A stretch of DNA of 64,000 bases, from assembly GCA_000310025.1 (NCBI GenBank), contig FN649727.1, forward strand, positions 6,018,547-6,082,546, read 5' to 3'. The notes beneath the pieces were generated by a model. It ran no database searches. It saw nothing but the letters and a program-made list of their open reading frames with translations, and was not told the DNA's origin. Of this stretch, positions 1 through 11,571 are shown piece after piece. How positions within the stretch are numbered: the stretch's first letter is position 1; every line of letters starts with the position of its first letter. This DNA is from Ectocarpus siliculosus (Eukaryota > Sar > Phaeophyceae > Ectocarpales > Ectocarpaceae). A program made the translations under genes and the position numbers.

Positions 1-3
1 TTT

Positions 4-25
4 CCCCCCCCCCCCCCCCCCCCCC
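4..25. repeat. poly-C homopolymer tract
   Basis: A run of 22 cytosines opens the window. Similar long G or C runs recur at 28.6, 29.4 and 46.1 kb, so these homopolymers are a habit of this genome or of its repeats. Confidence 0.95.
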
Positions 26-779
26 GCCCCGCCCCGACGACACATGAGTGAAGAGGTGGAATCTGACAATCCGGACGCCGGGGGAGAGAGGGCAAAACGA
101 GTCAAAACACAAACGTTGAAGAGATTTACAAAAAAACAATCGTTGATTTCTGGAGACCGAATGGATCGGGGAGAAGCCAACCATCCAAACGTGTTGGCGC
201 AACCATCCTCGGAGGACGTCATGGAACGTGCCGAGCCGCGGGGCGTAAAACACTCTCTGTAACCTGTACATAACGATTGTATTCATGTCTCGTGCCATAT
301 GTGCACCAGGGCGAGAAGTAATGACAGGAATGTGTTGTACATTGAACAGGGAATTCAGCGTTTCAATCGCTTCAAGCAGAGCCACAGAAAACGGAGCGCG
401 AGGCTAACGCAGAAAAAAGAATCCCAGGAATCAAACAGGATGACTACCGACGAAACTAAGCACGCCAAACAAAAACATTCAACACAACACAAAACAAAAG
501 CACACGCACACGCACACCCTAGACCTCTCCCGTTTAGCTTTGGACAGCATAATATTAATATTTTGACAAATCACCGGCACAAACCATCACGTTATCATCA
601 CACTACACTTAACAACAACACCAGGACATCACCGACAACTTTCAGCCAGCCCGGGCGGATTGCACCCTCCCCCCGCCCCCCCCCAGGCCAACCTCTTGCG
701 GCATCCTCTCCCGGCGTCGTCCGCCCAAACAAAAGCAAGGGCAAAACACCATAGCCAGCTGCCAGCCCCGTTTGCTTGC
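26..779. other. no gene recognised; 3' flank of the GT31 gene
   Basis: No frame here shows a domain, a convincing start or splice continuity. It lies just downstream of the stop codon of the minus-strand GT31 gene and probably includes its 3' UTR. Short open frames such as 44-262 and 299-754 are low-complexity and unconvincing. Confidence 0.5.
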
Positions 780-3586
780 TCAGCACATTGGCATCGACGC
801 CTTACAACCTCGCAGGTCGTCCATGCCCTTGCAGCCGTGGAAAAACACGTTCGCGTCGCCCCCCGGGTTGAAGTTCGGCCGCTTGCAGGAGCACTCCCAC
901 ATCCTCGCGTCCCGCAGATCGTTGAGGGGAAATATCGCCCTGTCCACGCCGTGCAGCCACAGCCCGATCGTCACGTCCTGTTCAAGAAATTCGTGTGCAC
1001 AAGCCCCGGTCGCGGGTTTCAAGAAAAGGCAAAAACCGGGTTAAATTTACACTGCTGCAACAAGCTGGTTGCGGGTTTCGAATAAAAGTAAGGGCGGGGT
1101 AAATTCAAAAGCGAGTCAGCCAGTCGCGGGTTTGGAAGACACGCAACCGCAGGGCTGAAAGCGTCAATCAGCGAGAAGCTGTTTCGGGGAGGGGGATTTA
1201 AACGCTTGTTTGCTTGTCTTCGTGGTTTGACCACCGGCTTCCACCCCCCCCATCGAGACGGACGGACAAGAGGCCTTCCATACTCCCACCAGAGACACCG
1301 CGAAACCCAGGCGCTGTTAGATACGTTACTGCCGCATTGCCAGCAGGACACGCTTGCCTGTCTAGGACGCGCTATCCGTGTGGCGTTTTGCGCAGATCTC
1401 CTGGTAGAAGCGATAACTCTTCCACAAATGCACCACACGCCAACTCTCCAGAACGGCTTCCGTTTCCCCCCCAAAAAATGTGTGACTTTGCGCCATCGCC
1501 CCCTGTTCCCCTGCCCTGTATCGTCCTCTATGGTACTGAGTTGAGGCGAGTCTTAAGTCCCCTTCTCGAATATCTTTGGGGCCGGCTATTCGAATTACGT
1601 GCTCATGCCTCGCCGTTCTCACGACTCGCGTAAGCATCCCCAAGCGTAGCGTGCTTAATTCCCGATTCTTCAATATTTTCCCCATTCGTCTCTTTCCTGT
1701 GGCTTGAGAAGGTTCCCGTACACATTTGTTGTCTGTTTGGTTGCGTCCGATTTCAATCTGGCCCACAACGGTATCCCATCTCATTCAGTCTTTTAAGCAA
1801 ACGCAACGCTTGGCAATACTTCACTTTCCTCCTCATCTCTGTGGTTGGTTGCTTGTGGACACACTCCAGGTTCTGTTTTGAGCACCGCTGTGTTCTCCGT
1901 TGCCCTTGGTCGACCAACTGCTGCCATCAGCATCATTTTTGGTTGCCCTTGAATACAACTGTACGCAATTTGAAAATTTCAACATCTCCCTATATACACG
2001 TCCCGCGTACCTCTAGCTCTGATACTAAACGGCATTATAAGAATACTGTTAAAATCCGTGTGTCCGTATGTTGCCTTGCGTTTCGGTTGCACCCCAAGAG
2101 AGCAAGCACCCTTGCGGACCTATATCCGAAGGCAGGTGCACATACATGTAGTGGTCTACGCTGCAATCGTTGATTCCTCCTCCCTCCATCTCCATCTGAA
2201 TGCCACGTGATTTCTTATCTCTCACTGCACACGACATACCATTGGGCCCGTTGGTAGGCCCGCCACATCACCCTCCGCTTGGTGGTGGTGGATTTCAAGG
2301 CACACCTCCAACCACGTTTCTAGGTTGCACCCAGCATCACCCGCAAACGTCAGTCCCGATACCGAACCCCCGGCTTGGTTTGATTAGTGATGGTGGTGGT
2401 GGTGGTGGGGGGGTGCTCTCTAAGTTGTTGGGTCGTTGGCGGCAGAGCGTGCTTTAAATCAAGGTCACCGCCTCCTAACCTGACATCGAGAGTCCATTTC
2501 TTTCTTTCATTTCCTGTTTAACTTTTGTGTCTTGGCCGTGTCCTCTTCGCCCGTGCAACTTCTGCTGTACTGTAGGCCAAAGGTTGGTAAGACGCACCTC
2601 GTTGTCGAAGGTTAGCAGCTTGGAGCTCCCCTGGTTGAGGAACTCTACGAGCGGATAGCTGAGGATGTAGAACGCTCCCTGGCAGAGGCGGCGGAAGCAG
2701 CGAGCGACAGGAGCGGTAGCAAGTTTGAGGGGTCCACACTTTTGCGGCGGGGCCACGGAGGTGTGTACTTGCGAGAAAAAACACGTCATAAAGAGAAAAA
2801 AAGATACGAGAAACTTGGGCAAACAACCGAGCAGCCCAAACTGAAAACGAGGGAACAAGTTTTAAGCCGGTTAAAAGGGAGCTACATGTAGCTGCCAATA
2901 TCTGAGAGTTGATAGTCGCACGCAGGTTCGGCCGCAACATGCTGGGGCGGATATTTGCGGCTTTGTCTCTTGACCGGTCGATTCGTTGATCGGTGCTTAT
3001 TAACCTACGCCAAGCTGGGATCATTTGCGTGCCAGGAAGATAGGTCGAATCTCTTCAACTAGTGCGTGTCGGTCATGACAAGGCAGACACTAACATGCTT
3101 GAAAACAAGCATGGAGAGAGCGCACGCTATCCAAGTGACGTGGGTCAGCATCAACAGCAACAGCATACGACCCCTGCCAAGAACCCGCCTCTTGACTGGC
3201 TTGATTTAACCCCGACCAAGAATGCTACGTACGCATACGTCGATGACAGATGATCAGACCACCAACACAGCTAACCCTCAACAGGAATGCCACGTACGCA
3301 TCCGTATGTAGTTGACAGATGATAAAGACCACCAACACAGCTCCCACCTGCATGTAGACGGGGTAGCAGTCGAGGCCGTTCATCGTGTGGTTGAGGTACT
3401 TCCCATCGTACCACTTCTCGTCCATGTCGACGATGACCTTGCCCACCTCGTCATCCGGGTTGTTCGGCAGGTGGCAGGCCGTCGGAATACCTCCGTAGAC
3501 CTTGGAGTGTGCGGCAAGATTTCGACATCGTGACTGTTAGCGTGGACAAGGGCTGTGGAATCGATGTTTGGCGTGAATAAAAAAAC

Positions 3587-3636
<50 letters not shown>

Positions 3637-6600
3637 CTAGGATCGGCAGGCCTCGGTGGACATTTTGTTAATGCTTTATACTTGAGTAATAGCAATGACA
3701 GCTACCGTAACAACACCAACGACGACCAACTTATTGGGGTCCAGCGACGAAAAGTTACGGGGTTCGAGAAACAAGAGAGCAGCCCGAAAAAGACAGCAGT
3801 TACACAAGCAGGCAACGAAACGGTACAAGCGTTAGACCAAAACCAAACACGCGGTTGCAGGTGAACAACGGTAGGGGACCGCCCCGTACGGGCATCAGAG
3901 CCCTCGCCCGTCTCACGAACTGCCTCGCAAAGCTATGGCTGCTGCCGCTGTGTTGAGTGCTGGCACTACGTTGAATAAACTACGAGGCTCGGTATAAACG
4001 AACACCTGATGAACACCATGAGCAAGTATCACGAAACAGTAGTACCCTCGATCAAAGGCGGGGATTTCTTCGACGGCCGCTACACATGACGAGGAACCGC
4101 AGCGTCGACTAAAACGCGTGCGCTACACATCGAGACAACATCTCCTTGCCCCCTGCTCTCCGGGGTGGTTAGTTCGCCGGATAAATTGTAGTCGACCGGG
4201 AAATAGTACATCACCTTTGGCTTGATGTGTGCTGGTACGAGGTGCATCTGAGAGGCCGTCCGCCGCAGGCACACGAACGTGTCGTCGTCTGCCTTCAGGA
4301 GGTACCTAGGACATAGCAAACAAACAGCGGGGCCCCAGCCGTAACAGCAACAGCGATCGATCAGTGTCGGGTGACGTTCGGAACGAATTATATGGTGCGT
4401 TGGCGGCACGCGGGGCGCGAGTGTAAGAGGAGCACGGAAACGAAGGTGGGGGAGACGGAGAACGGCGTAGCCAGGGAAGCCGAAAAATGAGAAAAAGGGG
4501 AATATGACAGATACGCCAAGGGGCATGGGGGGCAAGAGGAGGTGGACGTCTTCGAAGAAAGTTTGGTGGAGGACTACTACACATCGTTGTCTGCGTGTGC
4601 TTGCTCTAGACCAGACGTCCGCCGTCTGCTCTTTCTCGCGACACTTTGTCCGTCCGCGTCTTCATTTACCACACAGATATTACTCGATGCAGCTTTGCGC
4701 ATACGCTCTTGATCCACATCTGCGTGTCTGCATTATGTCCGTGAGTCTATCTCACTTGAATCGGACGTGCTTCACTGCCTCCAGCATCTTCTTTGTCTTG
4801 GCAGCGATGTTTCGGTAGCCCTTTTCCACCTGCTTGCGGTCCGTGTCGCACAGCAGCAGCGGCAGGAGCGCAAGGTCGATCAAACCTTACCCTGTCTACG
4901 ACGGCAGAACTGGCCGGTGCTTCTACGGACACGACCCGCCACCATCGCTCTCCACTAAGAAAAAAAACTATGCTACGCGGCATATACATTCACACGTTGT
5001 GCTCCATTCGCTCTGATGATACGCGGACACACCTTCCATTTTGCTCCCTCGCCGTGCGTCTAGACTATCGACTGCAGTACTCCGCACCTTTCACAGCACG
5101 AGCGTACGCCATCACTCAAAAACAACGCCTTGCTTGTACCACGGGCATTCTCGATGGCAGACACGGGGCAGGTAGGCGGACCAAGCCTTACCTTGACGAA
5201 CAGCACATCGTCCATGAGATCTCCCATGTCCGCCGCCCCCGGGTGTCCCACCACATACAACACCTGTTCGGTACGGTTTTAATAAAATATGGGACGGGTT
5301 ACTAACCACACCTGACCTTCGCCCCCCCCCTGTGGGAATAGATCCCAATAGTTGTGGAAGGATACAGAATTGAGTAAATCGCCAGGGGGGGGGAAGAGAG
5401 GCGGCGAAAGGGTGGACGTGAAGAAGGCGCGGAGCGTGCGCCCATTTCCTTCGTGCCTGTTTTCCTTGGAAGACCACGGGCCAACTACCTCTTTCGGAGG
5501 CAGAGTCGTCCAAGCAGGGAAGTACCTCGAAACAGACCGTACAGTGACGGCGTGGCCACAACACCACTTGTACCTTCCGCGCCCCTCCGCATCTCCCGGG
5601 GCCATGTACATGACGAAACCACGTCCAGGGTTGCGGCCACTACTCCTCCTATTGGTACCTTGAATGGCTACCACAGCGGCTTACGCCAAGTCCGGTGATG
5701 GCTGGAAACAAAACGCGGGCGAGGGACAGATAAGAACGGAAAACGTCTAATCGCCCCATACCCCACCAAAAAATGTTTTAAGTCTCCTATAACAGCAGTG
5801 TCTCTTGTTACCTTGAACGTGTAGATAAACGCCTGCCCCCGCTCGTCTGTTATCAAGATCTGTCCTCCGTACGTGCCGTACATCTGTGGTGTGGGTGGTG
5901 ACCAAGGATGACGAGCGTGTGGTTCGTTGGATGGAGTAGCAGCAGCGTCCGTGAGGGCAGGGGGAAATAGGGGGGGCTGGGGGCGGGTAGGAGCAAGCTA
6001 ACCCATCGGCACAAACACGTCGTTCCATCACGGAAGCAGAAAGGCAAACTTGCACCCTGCCAACATTTGGAAAAACCTGACGGTCGACGATTGAAGCTCT
6101 TGTGATACTTAGCAGCCGCGGTTGTCCATATAAGCTTTGGCGTGAGGTCACATGCTGTGAAAACATCAACGACGACGACAGCAACCCTTTCACCTTTACC
6201 GGCATGTCGCCAGCGTCTCGAGATTGAATAACGCAGAGGGCGTAAAAACCTCTTACTTTGCGCCATGCCCGAGGCTCGTTTCATGTATTTTCTGTTTGTG
6301 GGGCAAACTACCCAACAACGGCTGTATAGGAATTAGCGTAGGATTCTTGACTGGATTGAACACCTGTTCTGGGTGGTCACGTTTTTAGAGTTGTCTTTTT
6401 GGTTATGAAGACTGAATTTCTCAGCTCAGTTCAGAGGTTCTTAAAAAGTGGCGCCACCCTTCTGTAGCAAAATGCAAGCAAAACTGTTTGTAATCCTGTC
6501 TCAAGTCCGAAAGGTCAAAATAAAGCCCGCAAGGTCGATGTGGTCGGTCCAGTCAATAGTCAATGGTGTTCACATCGACGGCCTTTTGAGGCGTTGTCAG

Positions 6601-7107
6601 CTGTCCTATGCTACACTCACTGCTGTGAGCTTTGGGTGCTCTTTTGTCACTTGGAAGGGAGGGACGATTCTTCTCGTATGTGCGATCTGTGAGAGCCTAC
6701 AGTGATACGTCCTTTCGAACCGCGGACTCACACGGATCGCTTGGTTCGCAGTGCAGGGTATGCTGCTGCTGTTGCTACAAGTACTCGGACTGCGAATCAA
6801 ATGTCTCAGAAGAGCGCCCGCCCTGCGATCCGTGAGCAAACATCTTTATCACCGTTTCCCCGTCTTCGTCGTCTTCATTTTTCAGCAGGCATAAACACCA
6901 CCGCTACCGCTGCCACGGACAAAAATGTACCATACTCCATCGCTTATCACCTCTCCCCATCGAAACGTCACCTTTCGCATGTAATCCCGTTTTGCCAAGG
7001 CGTCGGTATCGTCCCCAGAGAACACCACCAAGAGGTAGTCGAAGTACGCCCGCGTGTCCCCTGGCCACGCCACCGGCCAGTCGTCAGAGCGGCCCAAGAT
7101 CGGACCG

Positions 7108-7148
<41 letters not shown>

Positions 7149-8807
7149 CCCCCCGACCCCGTCCCCTAATCCCCCCCCACCCACTGCGAGATCAAGACCC
7201 CCTGTTTTCCCGCCGCTGCCAAAGCCTGCTTTGCCCGACACACACGCACGAACAGCGAAATGGTCACTTCACATCAGTAACGGGGCTAACTTCTTTTCAG
7301 TTCATCATCCCGCATGTAGTTCGTAGTGAGTGCACACATGCATCTGCGTGGAGTAGGAAATGGTTGCACAATAGGTACTAAAGTACATAGTGGTAGCCGG
7401 GCACAGCAGTTCTTGACCAAGTGCCTTGCCAACAATCGACGAGATCCAAGACTTTTCGCCAGAGCGCTGAAGGAGCTGGCCACATAGGCTATGAAACACA
7501 GGACGTGCGGGGCGAGAGCGCAGTCGTTTCTTTTGCCCCCGTGGCCTCCCTACAGAACTGTACGTGTCTAATTTTGCCAGTCTGTTGTGCCCATCCATGG
7601 ACATAAGTTTCGGCAAGTACGATTGAACGATTATCAGCACGCTCCAACAGAAAAACTCCTCCTCTGCAGCAGCACGTTTCCTACAAGCAGTGCACAACCT
7701 AGCACAGCAGATACCGCACGTCGCGGCATCAAGGATTGGACATTTGCCCAAAGAGTGTGTTTGACATTTTGACTCCCAAGCCCGCAAAACGGTTTTCGTT
7801 CTACCGCACCAAATACCAGGGCAGCTTTTTTATATCTTCGTCTACCGCACCCAATCAGAGCAGGTTTTCGTTGGTGCTAGCACGGGACATAACCCGTTAG
7901 GTTGACTTCTGGAGAGCCGTCGGCACTGGAAAGGAGGGTTAGGGTGGTTCGTGTGTGCACCAGGCAGAGTCTCCTTCCCGTTTCCCGTCTCAAGGCTATC
8001 CCATTCAATGTGCAAAACAAAACAACCAGAAACTTCTCGCAGGTTTGTGACCCCGCCTGGAGCTTACCACCGTAGGTGACGGAAGATACCACACACCCCG
8101 GACCGATGTTCAAAGCTCGATTACTCCATGGTGAAGAAGATTCATGTATCAAAACGTTACGTTTTCGGGAAGCTGTCGAACGAGGCGGCTCCAACACCAT
8201 TTTCGACACTGTACTCTGTTGCTGTGGAGAAATCGAGCTTTCAAAGTGGTCCAGGGGGTGTGATATCTTACGTCACCAACGGCATACCGAAAAGGCGTAG
8301 ACTGGCGCCCAGAACGAAGTCTTGTCATTGGTCGGTTGGTTCGAGCGCTCGAGCGCTCGATGCTTAACACGTTAAAGAAACACACACACGCGAGCTGCTC
8401 AGACTTTTTACAGGTATCTCATGCCTGGTATTCCGCCGCGACCGTTGCATTTGTTCTGATACTGCTGTATACTGGTACTTGTACCGCTGTACCAGTCTCT
8501 CTATGTCTTTCCGAGCAGCGGTGTTCGAAAACCACTCACCTCCCAGCGATCCTTGACTTCTCACGAGACGCCTGTCTGTGCTCCTCCCCGAATCGACGTC
8601 CCGGTACCACCAGCCCCCACCTCCACGACGCCCAGCAGTGCTGTCGAGCCACAACTGCGGCGGGCCTAGCGCTCGGTAATATACTACCGACATCACCACT
8701 CCGAGAAGGCCACCCGCAGACATGACAAATCCCGCCTGCGACCAAACCGATGATGGTCTTCTTGGCTCCCGCCTTCGACCTCCCCTCGGGGAGGAACCCT
8801 CACCCAT
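780..8807 (-). CDS. GT31-family glycosyltransferase (beta-1,3-galactosyltransferase-like), type II membrane protein
   Basis: Probable Golgi enzyme adding a galactose or related sugar in beta-1,3 linkage to glycans. Nine exons join in phase to 420 aa: 8807-8540, 7225-6972, 5883-5812, 5263-5192, 4829-4756, 4305-4215, 3500-3348, 2678-2598, 977-780. The ATG at 8807 precedes a basic N-terminus and one hydrophobic anchor (about residues 23-45), the classic type II layout. A stem with 14 consecutive Asn (residues 116-129) follows. The GT31 core runs in family order: FDYLLVVFSG, then AKRDYMRK (the RR.xxR.TW position), VLYVVG, YLLKADDDTF (DDD at 253-255, metal and nucleotide-sugar binding), VYGG, DEKWYDG, CYPVYMQGAFYILS, and E355-DVTIG at the end. 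GT31 membership is seen in the motifs; donor and acceptor are inferred. The C-terminal region is Cys-rich. Introns are large, the biggest being 1.6 kb before the last exon. Confidence 0.85.
3588..3633. repeat. (GA)n microsatellite
   Basis: About 23 GA dinucleotides inside the GT31 intron between the exons starting at 4305 and 3500. It is non-coding. Confidence 0.95.
7107..7148 (-). repeat. (AAC)14 trinucleotide run coding for poly-Asn
   Basis: Fourteen GTT units on the plus strand read as AAC codons on the minus strand, within exon 2 of the GT31 gene. They fall in the stem between membrane anchor and catalytic core, where length variation would be tolerated. Exon 2 needs the upstream acceptor at 7225 to include them; that acceptor fits the phase left by exon 1. 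Confidence 0.8.
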
Positions 8808-9194
8808 CGTAGACTTACGTAAGTGGGTACAGTCCAGTCGCGTTGGTTGCTGATGTTGTGTATAACGAAAACACCCGGAGTCCCCCGTGTGGAACCCTCT
8901 AACCGGGGGGCTCCGTGTTTACCGTGTTTACGGAAGTTGGAGCTAGAGGATATAGGAGGATATATACCCCTGCCCCAGGGTCCATAGCGGCGGGTGGCGG
9001 GAGACATGCCAGACCGTAGAGCAGAGCAGAGAGCAGAGACGCCCCACGAGACCAAAGTGTGGAGCAACGAGCAGATAGACAGGCAGAGGCGAGCAACATG
9101 AGAGGTGGTCTTCCTCTATTAGTAACACGGTGGCGGGGGGTATTCTTCGAAGCAAAGTATAGTATATATAGTGGTCCGGATATAGTGGCATACT

Positions 9195-9248
9195 ACCGTG
9201 CGCACAATATGCCATTCAGGCACCGTGCGCACAATATGCCATTCAGGC
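9195..9248. repeat. two exact 27-bp tandem copies
   Basis: The unit begins accgtgcgcac and repeats exactly, starting at 9195 and 9222. It lies upstream of the GT31 start codon, in the same gap as the large palindrome. Confidence 0.95.
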
Positions 9249-9499
9249 AGCGCCACTATTCGGTATGGTGGCAATACCACTAGTTATTGAGTAGCCAATA
9301 GTGGTACTATTGACAATTGAGAAAATTAAGCTCGAAATGTTTACGCTGCCGACAGTGTTCCGTTGGATCTAAACCGGTACTATTTCTGGAGTCTTCGTTG
9401 TCTCCGTGTTGGGTGTCTTCCACAAGAAGGTTGCGCGTGTAACGTACGTCCGGACAGGATCCAACGTCCAGCTGCAGCATTTTTTTTTTTTCCTAATGT

Positions 9500-10200
9500 G
9501 GTGGAGCCGAAGATAGGACTTGACCCGCTTCACGAGGAGCTCGAATTCCCTCCGCAGCTCCTTTCGGGCGCTCGGCACCATCGCGGTCATCATCATCATG
9601 ACTGCACACTACACTTCGATCGTCATCTTGGAAGTAGGGCATCTGTGTACATCGATCCGTTGGCACCGCACCGAGGGCCATGGGCGGGAAGGAGTGCTCT
9701 GACCTGCAGTCCCAGGCGGTGCTGACTTGCTGGGCCGCCTGGGTCAGTGATGTGCGCTTCTTCCTTGGTGACCCAGATCATCATGAGAGGACCCGTATCC
9801 ATTACACCGCGTAATGGATACGGCGCGTACAATGGATATGGGTTTGTGTGCAGTCGTCTCCTGATGATGGTCAACAACGAAGAGGCGCACATCACGACCC
9901 AGGCGGCCCAGCAAAGTCAACGCACCGTCTGGGACTGACTGACTGCAGGTCAGAGCACTTCCCGCTGGTCGTTGGTGCGGTGCCAACGGCCATTCACGCC
10001 TGCGGAGGTAGGTATAGGTGCCTCACCACGATGGTAATGAAGTGAGTGTTCATGATGGCGATCGAGATTATCGGTAGGACGCCGCTCGCTCCAGAGATGT
10101 GTGCCGAGAGCGTCAAGAAGAGAGCCTGAGGAGGGAGTTCGAGCTCATCGCGAAGCGGATTAATTCTTGTCTTCGCCTCCGCTACAAACATGCTGCTGGA
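9500..10200. repeat. large imperfect inverted repeat (about 0.7 kb palindrome)
   Basis: The stretch from about 9500 to 9805 reappears as a diverged reverse complement from about 10200 back to 9815. The centre is near 9810, where a Tccattac/gtaatgga palindrome sits. Shared blocks include a Glu-Leu-rich coding-like segment (HEELEFPPQ in the left arm, RDELELPPQ in the right), the cctgcagtc region and ttgctgggccgcctgggtc. Arms differ by many substitutions and small indels. The conserved peptide suggests that both arms derive from one old coding fragment, or from a fold-back element. No complete gene is present. Confidence 0.7.
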
Positions 10201-11571
10201 TCCGGAGATAGGTACACACACGCACGACCCCCTATAGCGAAAGCCACTACATGTATGTGTAGTCACGGAATTGAACCTTGAGTGGTTCCACGCGCGGGCG
10301 CTGCAGGTGTAAGAAGAAGAGCGCTCTTCTTCTACGGGACCCACGAGAAAGGCGCCCCGCCGGCGGGCGAAGGCGACCACCGTGCCCGCGCCGCAGTTCA
10401 AGAACCTCAAGAAGCTGACGTCTTCTTCTCTCAAGTCGCGAGCGGAGAGGAGTTTTTCTTCATAACCTTAGATAGAATTGTTCGTGGTGTTTCGTACATA
10501 CATGCAATATGCATTGAAAACTCATAAGAAGAACAGAGAATATAACCCACCCTGGGTTAGTTACGGGATACGGGACAGGAGAGTCGGCCTCGCTTTCGGC
10601 GCTCTATGTTTCTAAGCCCGCATACATAACACCCATGAAAACGTTCTCCGGTGCATAGGTGTATATCTATGTGCTGCAAGAGCCACCAACCCTACGTACG
10701 TCCCCTTTTAACACTGAGTGGACTGCAGATGCTGTCACCGCAAGGTCACACGCGATACAGTGGTAACAGTCCTATCCCGCACACGCCTCCCCTCACGGCC
10801 ACTTGGCTACACCCGTCACCCCGCAGACAAAATGCCTCGTTGTAGACAACACCACCCCCATTGGCACAAAAAATCATCCGGCGCCGTTCACTGCCTGAAA
10901 CAAACTTCACTTTGTACACATACACAACAGAACAAGCTCACACATCCGCGGCGGCGAATACGGCAGTGTTATGTCCTATGTAGACATTCCATCAAGGTCA
11001 CACTTTGGGGCGTGCGTATGTCAGCATACCTCCCCGTCCCTCCGAACTATACCACCATCGCTTCACGCGGAACAGCTTCGTTTGGTGACACTTCAGCACA
11101 CAAACCTTGTGTGTAAAATTACCACACCTCACTCTCATATGGCAACATTCCGTCCATCACTGATGAACGGCTGTTCCAAGATTTAAGCACCGAAAACAAA
11201 ACATCGTACCTCTATCTACAACACAGAGTAGTCTGCTGGCGATAACCGCAAATGACAAAAACAACGGCACAAAATTAAACTTGTCTTTCGCACGAAAACA
11301 CCATAACAAGACAAACACCCCTACTTGAGGTGCAAACCCACACAACCCTCGTCGCTGTTGTCCAGCTGAGACAGACGCCATTCGTCAACCGGCTGGCGCG
11401 GTTGACGCTAACAAGACAATACGTTTGCACACACGCAGGAACGCGCACACTCTACGCCGCACAAACACCTCGCTTAATCCCCACGACACCCCACCACACA
11501 CGACGCCCGTGCCCTCTCGCGGGGATGGGATATGTTATCCCAGGACCCCCCCGAGCGCGCTCCGCATTAAA
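10201..11571. other. no gene recognised; 3' flank of the FAD synthase gene
   Basis: No domain or splice-consistent reading was found on either strand. Short open frames lack family motifs. Much of this probably holds the 3' UTR of the minus-strand FAD synthase gene. Confidence 0.45.

Noticed and set aside
4826-4890. Longer version of GT31 exon 5, reading LPLLLCDTDRKQ upstream of VEKGYRN
   Set aside because: It needs an acceptor in a phase that the preceding exon cannot supply; the acceptor at 4829 restores the family spacing to the DDD motif.
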